DNA of 64,000 nucleotides from Lachnospiraceae bacterium (GTDB lineage: Bacteria; Bacillota; Clostridia; Lachnospirales; Lachnospiraceae). Shown one piece after another: positions 34,373 to 43,316 of the stretch. Every line of letters begins with the position of its first letter. Position 1 is the stretch's first letter. The notes beneath the pieces were generated by a model that was not told the origin of the DNA, made no database searches, and saw only the letters and a program-made list of their open reading frames with translations. A program made the translations under genes and the position numbers. Location of the stretch: NCBI GenBank assembly GCA_030524635.1, contig JAUNGG010000001.1, positions 1-64,000 of the forward strand, written 5' to 3'.

Positions 34373-34744
34373 ATGGCAAAGTTAACTACCGCTGAGTTTA
34401 TCGAAGCTATCAAGGAATTATCCGTATTAGAGTTAAATGATTTAGTAAAAGCATGTGAAGAAGAGTTTGGTGTATCTGCAGCAGCAGGTGTTGTTGTAGC
34501 AGCAGCTGGCCCAGCTGAGGCAGCTGAGGAGAAGACCGAGTTTGACGTAGAGTTAACCGAGGTTGGTCCAAACAAGGTTAAGGTTATCAAGGTTGTTCGT
34601 GAAGTTACCGGCTTAGGCTTAAAGGAAGCTAAGGACGTTGTAGACGGCGCTCCAAAGGTTGTTAAGGCTGGCGCTTCCAAGGAAGAGGCTGAGGGCATCA
34701 AGACCAAGTTAGAGGCTGAGGGCGCAAAGGTTACCTTAAAGTAA
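34373..34744 (+). CDS. rplL: Ribosomal protein L7/L12
   Basis: A 123-residue protein: N-terminal dimerisation domain, Ala/Glu-rich hinge (about residues 38-52) and C-terminal factor-binding domain ([19 protein letters not shown]). It recruits translational GTPases. The 125-base gap after rplJ contains weak inverted repeats. A strong terminator follows, and rpoB does not follow. Confidence 0.96.
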   Translation: MAKLTTAEFIEAIKELSVLELNDLVKACEEEFGVSAAAGVVVAAAGPAEAAEEKTEFDVELTEVGPNKVKVIKVVREVTGLGLKEAKDVVDGAPKVVKAGASKEEAEGIKTKLEAEGAKVTLK

Positions 34745-34760
34745 TTATTGCCATGATTTA

Positions 34761-34807
34761 AAAATACCGCAGATGCTTAAGAGATTGGGCATTTGCGGTA
34801 TTTTTTT
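34761..34807 (+). terminator. Terminator after rplL
   Basis: A 16-bp stem (34761-34776 with 34789-34804, one G-U pair) ending in a T run. It lies between convergent units. Confidence 0.88.
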
Positions 34808-34891
34808 GCCTGGATTTGTGGTTGACTGAAAAAGATCAATCAGCAGTCATTGATATCACCGGAACGGCTTTGCAGCTTCCTGGAAGCTGGA

Positions 34892-35176
34892 TTACATGCA
34901 GTCTTCCAACAGCGGCAGAATGGCATCCAGCTTGGCCTTCAGGGTTCCCTCCAGATCGTTGATCTGATCCAGGGTGGCCTGAACCGAGGTGTCGATGGCA
35001 ATCAGATCGTCGATATTGGAACAGCTCTGCAGTACCTTATTGATTTTAGCGCATTCTGCGTTTAAGATGCAGGCAAGTGCGTCCTCCTCGTGTGCGATGG
35101 AGGTTGCGATGCTTAAGATCACCGGGCATCCGTTTTTCGGGCAGTTCCAGGGGTTGTTGGTTGTAGTCTCATTCAT
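34892..35176 (-). CDS. Small cysteine-containing protein of unknown function
   Basis: A 94-residue protein after AAGGAG. Six cysteines: CPKNGC near the N-terminus (12 and 17), then 36, 42, 52 and 93. The middle, LSIATSIAHEEDALACILNA, and the C-terminus are predicted helical, with heptad-like leucines at the end. The EEDALACILNAE stretch recalls short Firmicute proteins with a SIALEEAALAHILNAE core, some linked to the spore surface; this is a weak resemblance and I assign no function. No signal peptide. Confidence 0.65.
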   Translation of the reverse strand: MNETTTNNPWNCPKNGCPVILSIATSIAHEEDALACILNAECAKINKVLQSCSNIDDLIAIDTSVQATLDQINDLEGTLKAKLDAILPLLEDCM

Positions 35177-35240
35177 AATTTTGACTCCTTATTTGTTTTT
35201 GTAATATATCATATGGACGAGACTGCAAAAGTGTGACAAG

Positions 35241-37031
35241 TTATCCCCGGTACCGGTTCAGGCATGCGAAGATCTCCTGGCGCCGGGGCATGCATAATCC
35301 CATGGCGGCGTAAGAGGAATCGCTGACAGCCGGAAGTCCGCCCCGTTTGATCTGATCGGTCACCACGTCCACGATCTGTTTGACGCTGTACCGGGTGAAC
35401 AGCTGCTTTTCTACGCAGAAGCGGATGATCTGGGCAAGGGCGGCTGTCTGTTCGCTGTGGACAAGCTGCTCCACAAAGCGAAGATCCACCTGCTCATGTC
35501 CCACCTGAAGGGAGTCTTTGCCGTAAACCTTCGTCTTGATCCGATCGTCACGGCCGCCACGGCCGCCCCGCTGATCAAAGCCCTCCGGCCTGGAGCTGCG
35601 CCCGCTGTTTCTGACCATTTCTTTTTCTGGAACGGTCAGCTTCCTGCCTTCATCAGGCAGAATGAACCCAGGTGCTTTCGTAGTTGGATCCGCTCCGAAC
35701 CGGGTACAGGCCTCCTTGGTGCGCTCTGTGATATCAAAAGGACGGTAGCAGTCCATCTGGATAATGGTATCTGCGATATAGAAATAAGCGCCGGAGCTTC
35801 CGGCTACCATCACCGTGGAGATTCCGGCTTTCCCAAACAGATCTCTGGCCCGCTCAATAAAGGGGGTGATGGGTTCCTTTTCCCGGCTGATGATCTGCTG
35901 CATCAGCTCATCACGCAGCATAAAGTTGGTGGCAGAGGTATCCTCATCGATGAGGAAGGCACGGCTGCCAGCTTCCCATCCCTCGATCACGGCTGCTGCC
36001 TGGGAAGTGCTTCCGCTGGCATCTGGTGTGGAGAAATTATGGGTGTCCTTTTTATTGGGCAGGTCATTGATAAAGAGGGATATATCCACATTGGTGATGT
36101 TTCTGCCGTCCTCGGCCCGCAGCTTTAACGCGGTGTCGTCGGTGATCACATATTCCCGGCCATCGCCTGCCATGTGGTTGTAAACGCCTAGCTCCAGTGC
36201 CTTTAACAGGGTAGATTTCCCGTGATAGCCGCCGCCTACGATCAGGGTGATGCCTTCCCGGATCCCCATGCCGGACAAAGTTCCCTTGTGAGGCAGCTTA
36301 AGGGTTACCTTCAGACTTTCCGGGGAGAGAAAGGGAACGCAGCCCTTCATGGGTCGGCTGGATACGCCGCTTTCCCGGGCCAGCACAGAGCCGTCTGCCA
36401 CGAATGACACCAGATGGAGCCGGCGGCATTCCTCCCGGATAAACTGCTGATCCTCCGCCAGGTTGATGACAGCCTGGACTTCCTTTGGATCCCGGCTCTT
36501 ATAGAAGAATACACTGCGGACACAGCGGGGCAGGAAGTCGAAGAGGATGCGGATCAGCTCGCCTGAGTTGATGGTTCTTCCATTGGCCGGAAAGCCTACC
36601 TCAAAGCGGGCGGTGATGCCGGTCTTGGTGCATTCGCAGGCTGTTCGTGACAGGATCTCCGGGCCGGGGCTGCTGATGGCGATCAGGCCGCTTTTGCCGG
36701 AGCCCTTTGCCTTGAAATTAAACTGGGCGATCTCACGGCCGAACTGCCTTACCAGATAATCTTCCAGCGCTGTCTTTTTCCAGGGCTGGTCAAAGAAGGC
36801 AGCCGGATAGCCAGCTTTCTGGTGGGACACGGTAATGCTTACCTTAGAGGGGGAGGCGAAGGGGTCTCCCTGCACATGGTCGATGGATAAGGTAAAGCTG
36901 CCGAAATCGTAAGCCCCCTGGGCCGACTTATAGGCCGGGTAGCTTTTTCGGTCAATGGATTCTAATAAACGTCGTAATTCTTCTGATGATTTCATGATTA
37001 TTCTGCTCTCATTCTTGAAGTTAAGATCCAT
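35241..37031 (-). CDS. PF09818-type ABC-ATPase domain protein
   Basis: A 596-residue cytoplasmic protein of the predicted ABC-class ATPase family PF09818. Walker A is GGGYHGKST (about residue 270), and the AFLIDEDTSATNFM segment (about 365) holds Walker B-like acidic residues. A Gly/Arg/Asp-rich basic stretch (about 480-510) suggests nucleic-acid binding. The family's function is unknown. The ATG at 37031 overlaps the upstream stop (TAATG); the internal ATG at 36995 fits the usual family start (MKSSEELRRLL) and may be the real one. Confidence 0.82.
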   Translation of the reverse strand: MDLNFKNESRIIMKSSEELRRLLESIDRKSYPAYKSAQGAYDFGSFTLSIDHVQGDPFASPSKVSITVSHQKAGYPAAFFDQPWKKTALEDYLVRQFGREIAQFNFKAKGSGKSGLIAISSPGPEILSRTACECTKTGITARFEVGFPANGRTINSGELIRILFDFLPRCVRSVFFYKSRDPKEVQAVINLAEDQQFIREECRRLHLVSFVADGSVLARESGVSSRPMKGCVPFLSPESLKVTLKLPHKGTLSGMGIREGITLIVGGGYHGKSTLLKALELGVYNHMAGDGREYVITDDTALKLRAEDGRNITNVDISLFINDLPNKKDTHNFSTPDASGSTSQAAAVIEGWEAGSRAFLIDEDTSATNFMLRDELMQQIISREKEPITPFIERARDLFGKAGISTVMVAGSSGAYFYIADTIIQMDCYRPFDITERTKEACTRFGADPTTKAPGFILPDEGRKLTVPEKEMVRNSGRSSRPEGFDQRGGRGGRDDRIKTKVYGKDSLQVGHEQVDLRFVEQLVHSEQTAALAQIIRFCVEKQLFTRYSVKQIVDVVTDQIKRGGLPAVSDSSYAAMGLCMPRRQEIFACLNRYRG

Positions 37032-37450
37032 TAAAACAGATTTTCTGCAATGATCCGGGCGGCATCTTCGATGCAGCCATCGCAGCTGCGGATCACTTTG
37101 CCGGTCTCCACGCCCTTTAAATCCTTACAGACAACAGTGCCGTGCAGATCCTGAAATGCTTTTACACAGGTCTTGGAATCCTTGTAGGAAGCAGCCTTGG
37201 AATTGGGCTTCTCCAGGTGGGCAGTGCTGTTTTTAAAGCCGGACAGGACGGCGGAGGCGGAGATGGCGCCGCAGGTTCCCTCCATACATCCCATGCCAAG
37301 TCCCAGGCCTTCGGTTACGGTGAACATGGTCTTTTCATCTGTATTGGTCAGGTCACAGAATGCGCAGGAAACGGCCTGCGCACAGTTGTAGCCTTTCTTA
37401 TGGTTGTCTAATGCCTGCTGGATGCGGGCTTCTTTTTCTTTATCTGTCAT
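37031..37450 (-). CDS. C-GCAxxG-C-C family redox protein
   Basis: A 139-residue protein of the C_GCAxxG_C_C family (PF09719). The defining cysteines appear in YNCAQAV, GMGCMEGTCGAISA, and the C-terminal SCDGCIEDAAR. Members are probable redox or metal-binding proteins, often beside oxidoreductases. It is translationally coupled to the ATPase gene downstream. Start after AGGAGG; a TATGAT -10-like box lies just upstream without a clear -35. Confidence 0.82.
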   Translation of the reverse strand: MTDKEKEARIQQALDNHKKGYNCAQAVSCAFCDLTNTDEKTMFTVTEGLGLGMGCMEGTCGAISASAVLSGFKNSTAHLEKPNSKAASYKDSKTCVKAFQDLHGTVVCKDLKGVETGKVIRSCDGCIEDAARIIAENLF

Positions 37451-37584
37451 GTGAGTTGTCCTCCTGTATCATAGTGTGTATTTTAACGATGATGTTGGCA
37501 GGGCAGATGGTATCTGCCGCCTGTTTCATCATAGCATTGGAGGGATGGAATGTCAAATAGGCAAGCGCTGCGTCAATGATTCTC

Positions 37585-38421
37585 CTATGAAAAATACTTC
37601 TTTTTATACTGACCAGGCGTACAATGATACGTCTTTTTAAAAGCTTCAATAAAGGATTTCACATTTGGAAATCCGTTCTGAAAGGCACAGTCATTTGTAG
37701 TAGCATTCCGATTCAGCAGGTCCATCAGAGCATAATGCAGCCGGATATCATTCAGATATTTATAAAAGGTGACGCCTATATTTTTATGGAAAAACCGGGA
37801 AAAGTAAGCGGAGGAGAAGCCCACATAGGAGGCGGCATCCTCCAGCGTAATGGATTCCTGATAATGCTGATTGATATAAGTGATCGCTTTGCGCATGGTG
37901 TCGGTGGCGGCATGTTTCTGGATGGAATGGCTGCCCTTTTGCCGGACAGCAGTGCGGGAGATCAGAAGGAATAGCAGGTGATGCAGGCATCCGGCGGTCT
38001 CCAGCTCCCAGAAGGCAGGCTTTTCCTGATAAATTTCTCCGATCTTCCTGATCTGGTCTCTCAGTGCATCGGTGACCTCCGGGTGCTGATCCAGGTCAAA
38101 AAAGGACTCTTCATAATCAGGAAACCAGCTTAAGATAAATTCATAAGAAACCAGAATGGTCACAGCCAAAACATGATCATCAGGATGGATATAATCCACA
38201 GAGTGCAGTTCTCCGCTGTTGATGAAAAGAATGTCGCCTGGCAGCAGCGTTCTGGTTTTGCCGTTGACTGCGGCCCGCGCCTGGCCGGAGAGCACCAGAT
38301 TCAGCTCCAGACTGCGGTGCCAGTGGGAGGGCGTGTAGATTTCCATTCCTGTCATATCTTGATTCCAGATCTTTGCAGGGAGATTGGGGAGAAATTCCAC
38401 CAGCTCGTGCTTATAATTCAT
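37585..38421 (-). CDS. AraC-family regulator with cupin sensor
   Basis: A 278-residue protein. Residues about 15-145 form a cupin-type sugar-binding domain (PSHWHRSLELNLVLSGQARAA, GDILFINSGELHSV); residues about 180-278 form the AraC double helix-turn-helix (YVGFSSAYFSRFFHKNIG, QNGFPNVKSFIEAFK). I prefer ATG 38421, eleven bases after AAGGA, over 38433, which abuts it. It is divergent from the oligo-1,6-glucosidase and probably regulates it. Confidence 0.84.
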   Translation of the reverse strand: MNYKHELVEFLPNLPAKIWNQDMTGMEIYTPSHWHRSLELNLVLSGQARAAVNGKTRTLLPGDILFINSGELHSVDYIHPDDHVLAVTILVSYEFILSWFPDYEESFFDLDQHPEVTDALRDQIRKIGEIYQEKPAFWELETAGCLHHLLFLLISRTAVRQKGSHSIQKHAATDTMRKAITYINQHYQESITLEDAASYVGFSSAYFSRFFHKNIGVTFYKYLNDIRLHYALMDLLNRNATTNDCAFQNGFPNVKSFIEAFKKTYHCTPGQYKKKYFS

Positions 38422-38473
38422 AATGTTGACCATCCTTACTGAATTGATAACCTTTACAGCAGGCTTGCTTTGC

Positions 38474-38496
38474 TGAGGGATTGATGATCTCCCTCA
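38474..38496. promoter_or_regulatory. Inverted repeat between AraC regulator and glucosidase
   Basis: TGAGGGA (38474-38480) and TCCCTCA (38490-38496) form a perfect 7-bp inverted repeat with a nine-base centre, about 50 bases upstream of the regulator. A possible operator for the AraC protein or a hairpin in its leader. Confidence 0.4.
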
Positions 38497-38597
38497 ATAA
38501 AGGACTGCCTCCTTATGCTTTATTGTAAGGTTATTTTGCAAGGATTACAAGAAAAAGGTCAAAAATTGACAATGATTTCGGAAGGAAAGGGAAATAC

Positions 38598-38626
38598 TTC
38601 TGGAGAAATGCCTGATATGCTATAGA
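38598..38626 (+). promoter_or_regulatory. Possible glucosidase promoter
   Basis: TATAGA (38621-38626) with an extended TGC and TTCTGG 17 bases upstream. The -35 box is poor, as expected if an activator is needed. Confidence 0.4.
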
Positions 38627-38688
38627 TCAGAGCGGTTATGGGAAAGAAACGTAAGCCGTTACCAAAAAGAAAGATGAGGAAAGCAAAT

Positions 38689-40350
38689 ATGGAGAAAAAA
38701 TGGTGGAAGGAAAGCGTAGTATATCAGATCTATCCCAGAAGCTTCTGTGACAGCAATGGAGATGGAATCGGAGATATTAAGGGAATCACATCAAAGCTGG
38801 ATTATCTGAAGGAGCTGGGGATCGATGTGATCTGGCTCTCGCCGGTGTATCAGTCCCCAAATGATGACAATGGATACGACATCAGTGACTATCAGGCGAT
38901 CATGAAAGAATTCGGCACCATGGAGGATTTCGATGAGATGCTGGCTGCTGCCCATGACCGGGGAATTAAGCTGGTGATGGACCTGGTGGTGAATCATACA
39001 TCCGATGAACATCGCTGGTTTATCGAAAGCCGGAAATCTGTGGAGAATCCGTACCGGGATTATTATATCTGGCGTCCTGCAAAAGATGGGAAAGAGCCGA
39101 ATAACTGGGGCTCCTGCTTCTCCGGTTCTGCATGGGAGTATGATCCGGAAACCGAGATGTATTATCTCCACCTGTTTTCGAAGAAGCAGCCGGATTTAAA
39201 CTGGGACAATCCTAAGGTGCGGGAAGAGGTTTATGAGATGATGAACTGGTGGCTGGACAAAGGGGTGGACGGCTTCCGCATGGATGTGATCAGCCTGATC
39301 TCCAAAAAGCCGGATCTGCCGGACGGTGTTCCCGGCATTAATGGTTATGCAAGCTTTAATGAGCCGGCCAACGGTCCCCATGTTCATGAATATCTGCGGG
39401 AGATGCGGGAAAAGGTGCTGAACCGGGCGGATACCATTACCGTGGGCGAGTGCTCCGGCGTAACCCTGGAAGAAGCCAAAAAATATGCCGACAGCGATGG
39501 AAGCGAGCTTAATATGGTATTCCAGTTTGAGCATATGGATGTTGACGCGGATGGAACCAATAAGTGGTCTGATAAGAAGATGGATCTGAGAGATTTAAAA
39601 GAGGTTTTGACCAGATGGCAGAAGGGGCTGGAGAATATTGCATGGAACAGCCTGTTCTGGGAAAATCATGACCAGCCCCGTTCCGTATCCCGGTTTGGAA
39701 ATGACGGGAAATACCGGGAAACTTCTGCAAAGATGCTGGCCACCTGCCTTTATCTGATGCAGGGAACACCGTATATCTACCAGGGGCAGGAGCTGGGCAT
39801 GACCAATGTTCCCTTTGAGCGGATCGAGGATTTCCGGGATCTGGACAGCATCAATGCCTACCATGAGCTGACTGGGCAGGGAGTTTTCTCTAAAGAAGAG
39901 ATGCTGCGCTATCTGCGGTATAAGAGCCGGGACAATGCCAGAACACCATTCCAGTGGAGCGATGAGGAGCATGCAGGCTTTACCACAGGAACGCCTTGGA
40001 TCATGGTAAATCCTAATTATAAGGAGATCAATGCCAGGGAGCAGATGTCCAGGGAGGATTCGGTATTCCATTATTTCCAGAAGCTGATCCGCCTGCGGAA
40101 GGAGCAGGAAATCATTGTATACGGAACCTATGAGCTGCTTTGGCCGGAATCCAGGGAGATTTATGCTTACACAAGAACTTTGGGAGAAAAGCAGCTTCTG
40201 GTTATCTGCAATTTTACGGCAGACCAGGTGCCTTTTAAGGTGCCGGAGGAATTTTTACAGGGTGAGATCCTGATTCAGAATTTCAGGGATGCCGCGGTAA
40301 ATGAGAACATGACACTGCGTCCTTATGAAGCCATTGTGCTGATGCGGTGA
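38689..40350 (+). CDS. malL: Oligo-1,6-glucosidase / alpha-glucosidase (GH13)
   Basis: A 553-residue cytoplasmic GH13 enzyme. The nucleophile is Asp199 (FRMDV), the acid/base Glu254 (TVGE) and the transition-state stabiliser Asp328 (ENHDQPR), matching the layout of Bacillus oligo-1,6-glucosidase. It hydrolyses isomaltose-type and sucrose/maltose-type glucosides. ATG 38689 follows GAGGAAA and gives the typical MEKKWWKESVVYQIYPRSF start; an in-frame ATG at 38638 would add 17 basic residues. A GTTACC-ending hairpin upstream resembles the GTAAC repeats. Confidence 0.88.
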   Translation: MEKKWWKESVVYQIYPRSFCDSNGDGIGDIKGITSKLDYLKELGIDVIWLSPVYQSPNDDNGYDISDYQAIMKEFGTMEDFDEMLAAAHDRGIKLVMDLVVNHTSDEHRWFIESRKSVENPYRDYYIWRPAKDGKEPNNWGSCFSGSAWEYDPETEMYYLHLFSKKQPDLNWDNPKVREEVYEMMNWWLDKGVDGFRMDVISLISKKPDLPDGVPGINGYASFNEPANGPHVHEYLREMREKVLNRADTITVGECSGVTLEEAKKYADSDGSELNMVFQFEHMDVDADGTNKWSDKKMDLRDLKEVLTRWQKGLENIAWNSLFWENHDQPRSVSRFGNDGKYRETSAKMLATCLYLMQGTPYIYQGQELGMTNVPFERIEDFRDLDSINAYHELTGQGVFSKEEMLRYLRYKSRDNARTPFQWSDEEHAGFTTGTPWIMVNPNYKEINAREQMSREDSVFHYFQKLIRLRKEQEIIVYGTYELLWPESREIYAYTRTLGEKQLLVICNFTADQVPFKVPEEFLQGEILIQNFRDAAVNENMTLRPYEAIVLMR

Positions 40351-40365
40351 TAAAATAGGAAAATA

Positions 40366-40551
40366 CCTTTTGATCCCTTTGATACCAGATTTCTTCGCAC
40401 TTCGTGCTCTCGAAATCTTCAAAAACATTCATAATCCGCTCATTTTTCTGCGAAAAATGGCTGCTTATTCATGTTTTTGGCGGGTCCCAAGGTCAAAAAT
40501 CCTCTTGCAGGCAAGCCTGCATCGGATTTCCGACCTTTTGACCCTGGTATC
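40366..40551. repeat. Multi-hairpin intergenic element
   Basis: GATACCAG (40381-40388) and CTGGTATC (40544-40551) enclose a series of hairpins: GCAC/GTGC (40398-40408), CATTTTT/AAAAATG (40441-40459), and a nested hairpin with outer arms GGTCAAAA (40491-40498)/TTTTGACC (40536-40543) and inner arms GCAGGC/GCCTGC (40507-40520). ACCTTTTGA occurs as a direct repeat near both ends. It fills the gap between convergent genes and may be an interspersed repeat and bidirectional terminator. Confidence 0.55.
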
Positions 40552-40557
40552 ATCATT

Positions 40558-41331
40558 TTATGAAAAGATCCGGCACAGCCGGTGGATCAGATAAGCCCCG
40601 GCACAGGAAGCCAGCATATAAGCCAGATGTCCCCATCCATTTCCAAGCGCCAGGGAGATCTGATGAAATAAAGGCTGCTCCGACGGAAAGAAGCAGTTGA
40701 TATAAAACATGTCCGCATATCCAGCCGGATAAACGGTCATCTGGACTCCAGTATTGATAGCCGCGGCAATGCCGCAGCACACAAAATACAGCGGCAATAT
40801 CCGCAGGAAGCTTTGGTTGCTGGAATCCACAAGCCCTTTTTGCTTACAGTAAAATCCCAGAAAGATCAGAATAAAATGCCACAGAAAGCCGTGAAGGGTC
40901 AAGGTCCAGTAGGGATGAAGCAGCCCCTCCGGAACAGCCAGCGCCATGATTCCGCCTAAAAGGCCGAAATCCTGAAGAAAGGTGGGTATGATTTCTGCAA
41001 CAGATCGGGAAGCAGCATCCGGCAAAAAACCATAAATCAGGCCAAGATACATGGGGACGCTGCAGAGCTGAAATGGAAAATACCACCAGTTATACTGCCC
41101 TCCATTTACAATGAGATATAAAAATCCCTGCTTATAAAGCTCCAGAACGGCCAGAAGCACCCCGCCCGCCAGCAGGACGGCTCTGGGCCGGATACGGGCT
41201 GAGGCAGCCAAATGAAGGGCGGACAGGCAGGAAGCCAGTACGCCCAATATAGTCAGTATAATATGAAACGGAGAATATGGAACCGGCAAAGCCATCGGCC
41301 AGGCGGTCCATTGAAAAAAGCGGTCAATCAT
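40558..41331 (-). CDS. YwaF-like integral membrane protein (TIGR02206 family)
   Basis: A 257-residue protein with about seven membrane spans. GGQYNWWYFPFQLCSVPMYLG and the LHGFLWHF histidine-containing segment are typical of the YwaF/TIGR02206 family. Its function is unknown. ATG 41331 follows GGGGAGG; a TTG at 41346 would overlap the ribosome site. It is a single gene on the minus strand. Confidence 0.8.
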   Translation of the reverse strand: MIDRFFQWTAWPMALPVPYSPFHIILTILGVLASCLSALHLAASARIRPRAVLLAGGVLLAVLELYKQGFLYLIVNGGQYNWWYFPFQLCSVPMYLGLIYGFLPDAASRSVAEIIPTFLQDFGLLGGIMALAVPEGLLHPYWTLTLHGFLWHFILIFLGFYCKQKGLVDSSNQSFLRILPLYFVCCGIAAAINTGVQMTVYPAGYADMFYINCFFPSEQPLFHQISLALGNGWGHLAYMLASCAGAYLIHRLCRIFS

Positions 41332-41359
41332 AAAATGCCTCCCCAAAGATTCCGGCAGG

Positions 41360-41399
41360 GTAGCAGTGAAGGTAAGGAACCGTTACCCTGCAACAAGAA
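41360..41399 (+). repeat. GTAAC/GTTAC-type hairpin, copy 3
   Basis: GGTA (41371-41374) and TACC pair around AGGAACCGT-like loop sequence, flanked by GCAGGG/CCCTGC arms. It aligns with the copies at 44167 and 51734 over about 40 bases, including the trailing CAACAAGAA. Unlike them it is not next to a start codon of a recognised gene: a second hairpin (GAATCT 41397-41402/AGATTC 41417-41422) and a possible 17-codon ORF (ATG 41444) follow. Confidence 0.5.
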
Positions 41400-41540
41400 T
41401 CTTAATACGAGAAGCGAGATTCGTCAAGGAAGAATCCTGCCTTATGATTGGGTTGGAGGTGCTGAAGGAATTGGAGCCTGTCATGAAGGCATTGAAAAGC
41501 CTCTGCTGACAGAAAAAACAAGGTTTTCCTTCATTTTCTC

Positions 41541-41568
41541 TTGATTATTTCCTGAAATGCTATATAAT
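41541..41568 (+). promoter_or_regulatory. Promoter of the amino acid importer
   Basis: TTGATT (41541-41546), 16-base spacer, TATAAT (41563-41568). Confidence 0.65.
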
Positions 41569-41637
41569 GAATAACTGTTAGAAAAATTATTTATTAGGTC
41601 AAATGCATAAAAATGCATTCCAGAGGAGGAGAATATT

Positions 41638-42477
41638 ATGAAGAAGAAAGTTTTATGCCTGGCAGCCGCTGCCGTATGTGCAGTTTCTTTAGCAGCCTGC
41701 GGCGGAAGCACTGCAGAGACCACAGCTGCAGCGACCACTGCAGCAGATACTACCGCAGCAGAGACTGAGGCAGAGGCAGAGACCGAAGCAGCAGGCGGCC
41801 AGCTGATCATGGCAACCAATGCAGAGTTTCCGCCATATGAGTTTCATGACAGCAGCAAGACCGGCCCGGACGGTTCTGACATCGTAGGTATCGATGCCGA
41901 GATCGCAGGTGCCATCGCTGAGAAGCTGGGCAAGGAATTAGTGATCGAGGATATCGCATTTGATTCCATTATCCCGGAATTACAGTCCGGAAAGGCAGAT
42001 ATCGGTGCAGCCGGCATGACTGTAACGGAGGATCGTTTATTAAATGTAGATTTCTCTGATACCTATGCAACTGCAGTTCAGGCGATTATTGTAACCAATG
42101 ACAGCGAGATCGCAGGCCCGGATGACCTGGCAGGCAAGAAGATCGGTGTTCAGCAGGGTACTACCGGTGATATCTATGCAAGCGATGATTTCGGTGATGA
42201 GAACATTGACCGTTATCCAAAGGGCGTAGATGCGGTTCAGGCACTGGTTCAGGGCAAGGTAGACGCAGTTATCATCGACAACGAGCCGGCTAAGGTTTTC
42301 GTTGGCGATAACGACAATCTGAAGCTTCTGGATGCTGCATATGCAGAGGAAGAGTATGCCATCGCAGTTAAGAAGGGCAACACTGAGCTGTTAGACCAGA
42401 TCAATGCTGCACTGAAGGAGTTAAAGGAGTCCGGCGCTCTGGATGAGATCGTAGGAAAGTACATTACGGCTGAATAA
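41638..42477 (+). CDS. Polar amino acid ABC transporter, substrate-binding lipoprotein
   Basis: A 279-residue family 3 solute-binding protein. Signal peptide with lipobox LAAC and Cys21, an Ala/Thr/Glu linker to about residue 50, then the binding domain (LIMATNAEFPPYEF, SGKADIGAAGMTVTEDR, GKKIGVQQGTTG). It captures a polar amino acid such as glutamine, histidine or arginine; the ligand is not clear. It leads an operon with permease and ATPase genes, separated by an attenuator. Confidence 0.9.
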   Translation: MKKKVLCLAAAAVCAVSLAACGGSTAETTAAATTAADTTAAETEAEAETEAAGGQLIMATNAEFPPYEFHDSSKTGPDGSDIVGIDAEIAGAIAEKLGKELVIEDIAFDSIIPELQSGKADIGAAGMTVTEDRLLNVDFSDTYATAVQAIIVTNDSEIAGPDDLAGKKIGVQQGTTGDIYASDDFGDENIDRYPKGVDAVQALVQGKVDAVIIDNEPAKVFVGDNDNLKLLDAAYAEEEYAIAVKKGNTELLDQINAALKELKESGALDEIVGKYITAE

Positions 42478-42503
42478 AACAGAATGTCAGCTTTCACTAT
42501 GCC

Positions 42504-42551
42504 GCCGCAATATGGACGTTTACATGCGGTCATGTTGCGGCAGCGTTTTTT
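42504..42551 (+). terminator. Attenuator between binding protein and permease
   Basis: GCCGCAATATG (42504-42514) pairs with CATGTTGCGGC (42531-42541) and is followed by a T run (42546-42551). Partial termination would give more binding protein than permease. Confidence 0.8.
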
Positions 42552-42635
42552 ATTACATATTGTTTTTTGCGATAAGGAAACAGGAAATTGTAATGGCGGG
42601 CGAGAGCCGGGGATGAAAAAGAAGGGAAGGTCCAA

Positions 42636-43316
42636 ATGAGCCAGGCGATCTATGTGAATTTTATTAAGGACAACCGCTGGAAATACATTACGGATGGTTT
42701 AAAGGTAACGCTGGAGGTTACCTTGTTTGCCGTTTTGATCGGTATTATCATCGGTTTTCTGATTGCAGTAGTCCGTTCTACCCATGATAAAACGGGCAAG
42801 CTGAAGATTTTAAATTTTTTGTGCAAGACATATCTGACGATCATACGTGGAACGCCGGTGCTGGTTCAGCTGATGATCATCTATTTCGTTATTTTCGGTT
42901 CTGTAAATATCAGCAAGGTAGTGGTGGCGGTAATATCCTTCGGCATCAATTCCGGCGCTTATGTGGCGGAGATCTTCCGAAGCGGTATCATGTCCATCGA
43001 TCAGGGGCAGTTTGAGGCCGGCCGCAGCCTTGGCTTTAACTATGTGCAGACCATGTGGTACATTATTATGCCTCAGGCATTTAAAAATGTGCTTCCGGCC
43101 CTGGGCAATGAGTTTATTTCTCTGTTAAAGGAGACTTCAGTAGGAAGCTACATCGCCCTGCAGGATCTGACCAAGGGCGGCGATATTATCCGAAGCCGTA
43201 CCTACGATGCATTTACCCCGCTGATTGCGGTGGCACTGATTTATCTGGCGCTGGTTCTTCTGTTTAGCTGGCTGATCCAGATTCTGGAGAGGAGGCTGCG
43301 TCAAAGTGAGCGTTAA
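42636..43316 (+). CDS. Polar amino acid ABC transporter permease
   Basis: A 226-residue HisM/GlnP-type permease with five spans and the EAA-like loop ([24 protein letters not shown]). It probably forms a homodimer in the membrane because only one permease gene is present. It overlaps the ATPase gene by 11 bases. Confidence 0.91.
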   Translation: MSQAIYVNFIKDNRWKYITDGLKVTLEVTLFAVLIGIIIGFLIAVVRSTHDKTGKLKILNFLCKTYLTIIRGTPVLVQLMIIYFVIFGSVNISKVVVAVISFGINSGAYVAEIFRSGIMSIDQGQFEAGRSLGFNYVQTMWYIIMPQAFKNVLPALGNEFISLLKETSVGSYIALQDLTKGGDIIRSRTYDAFTPLIAVALIYLALVLLFSWLIQILERRLRQSER

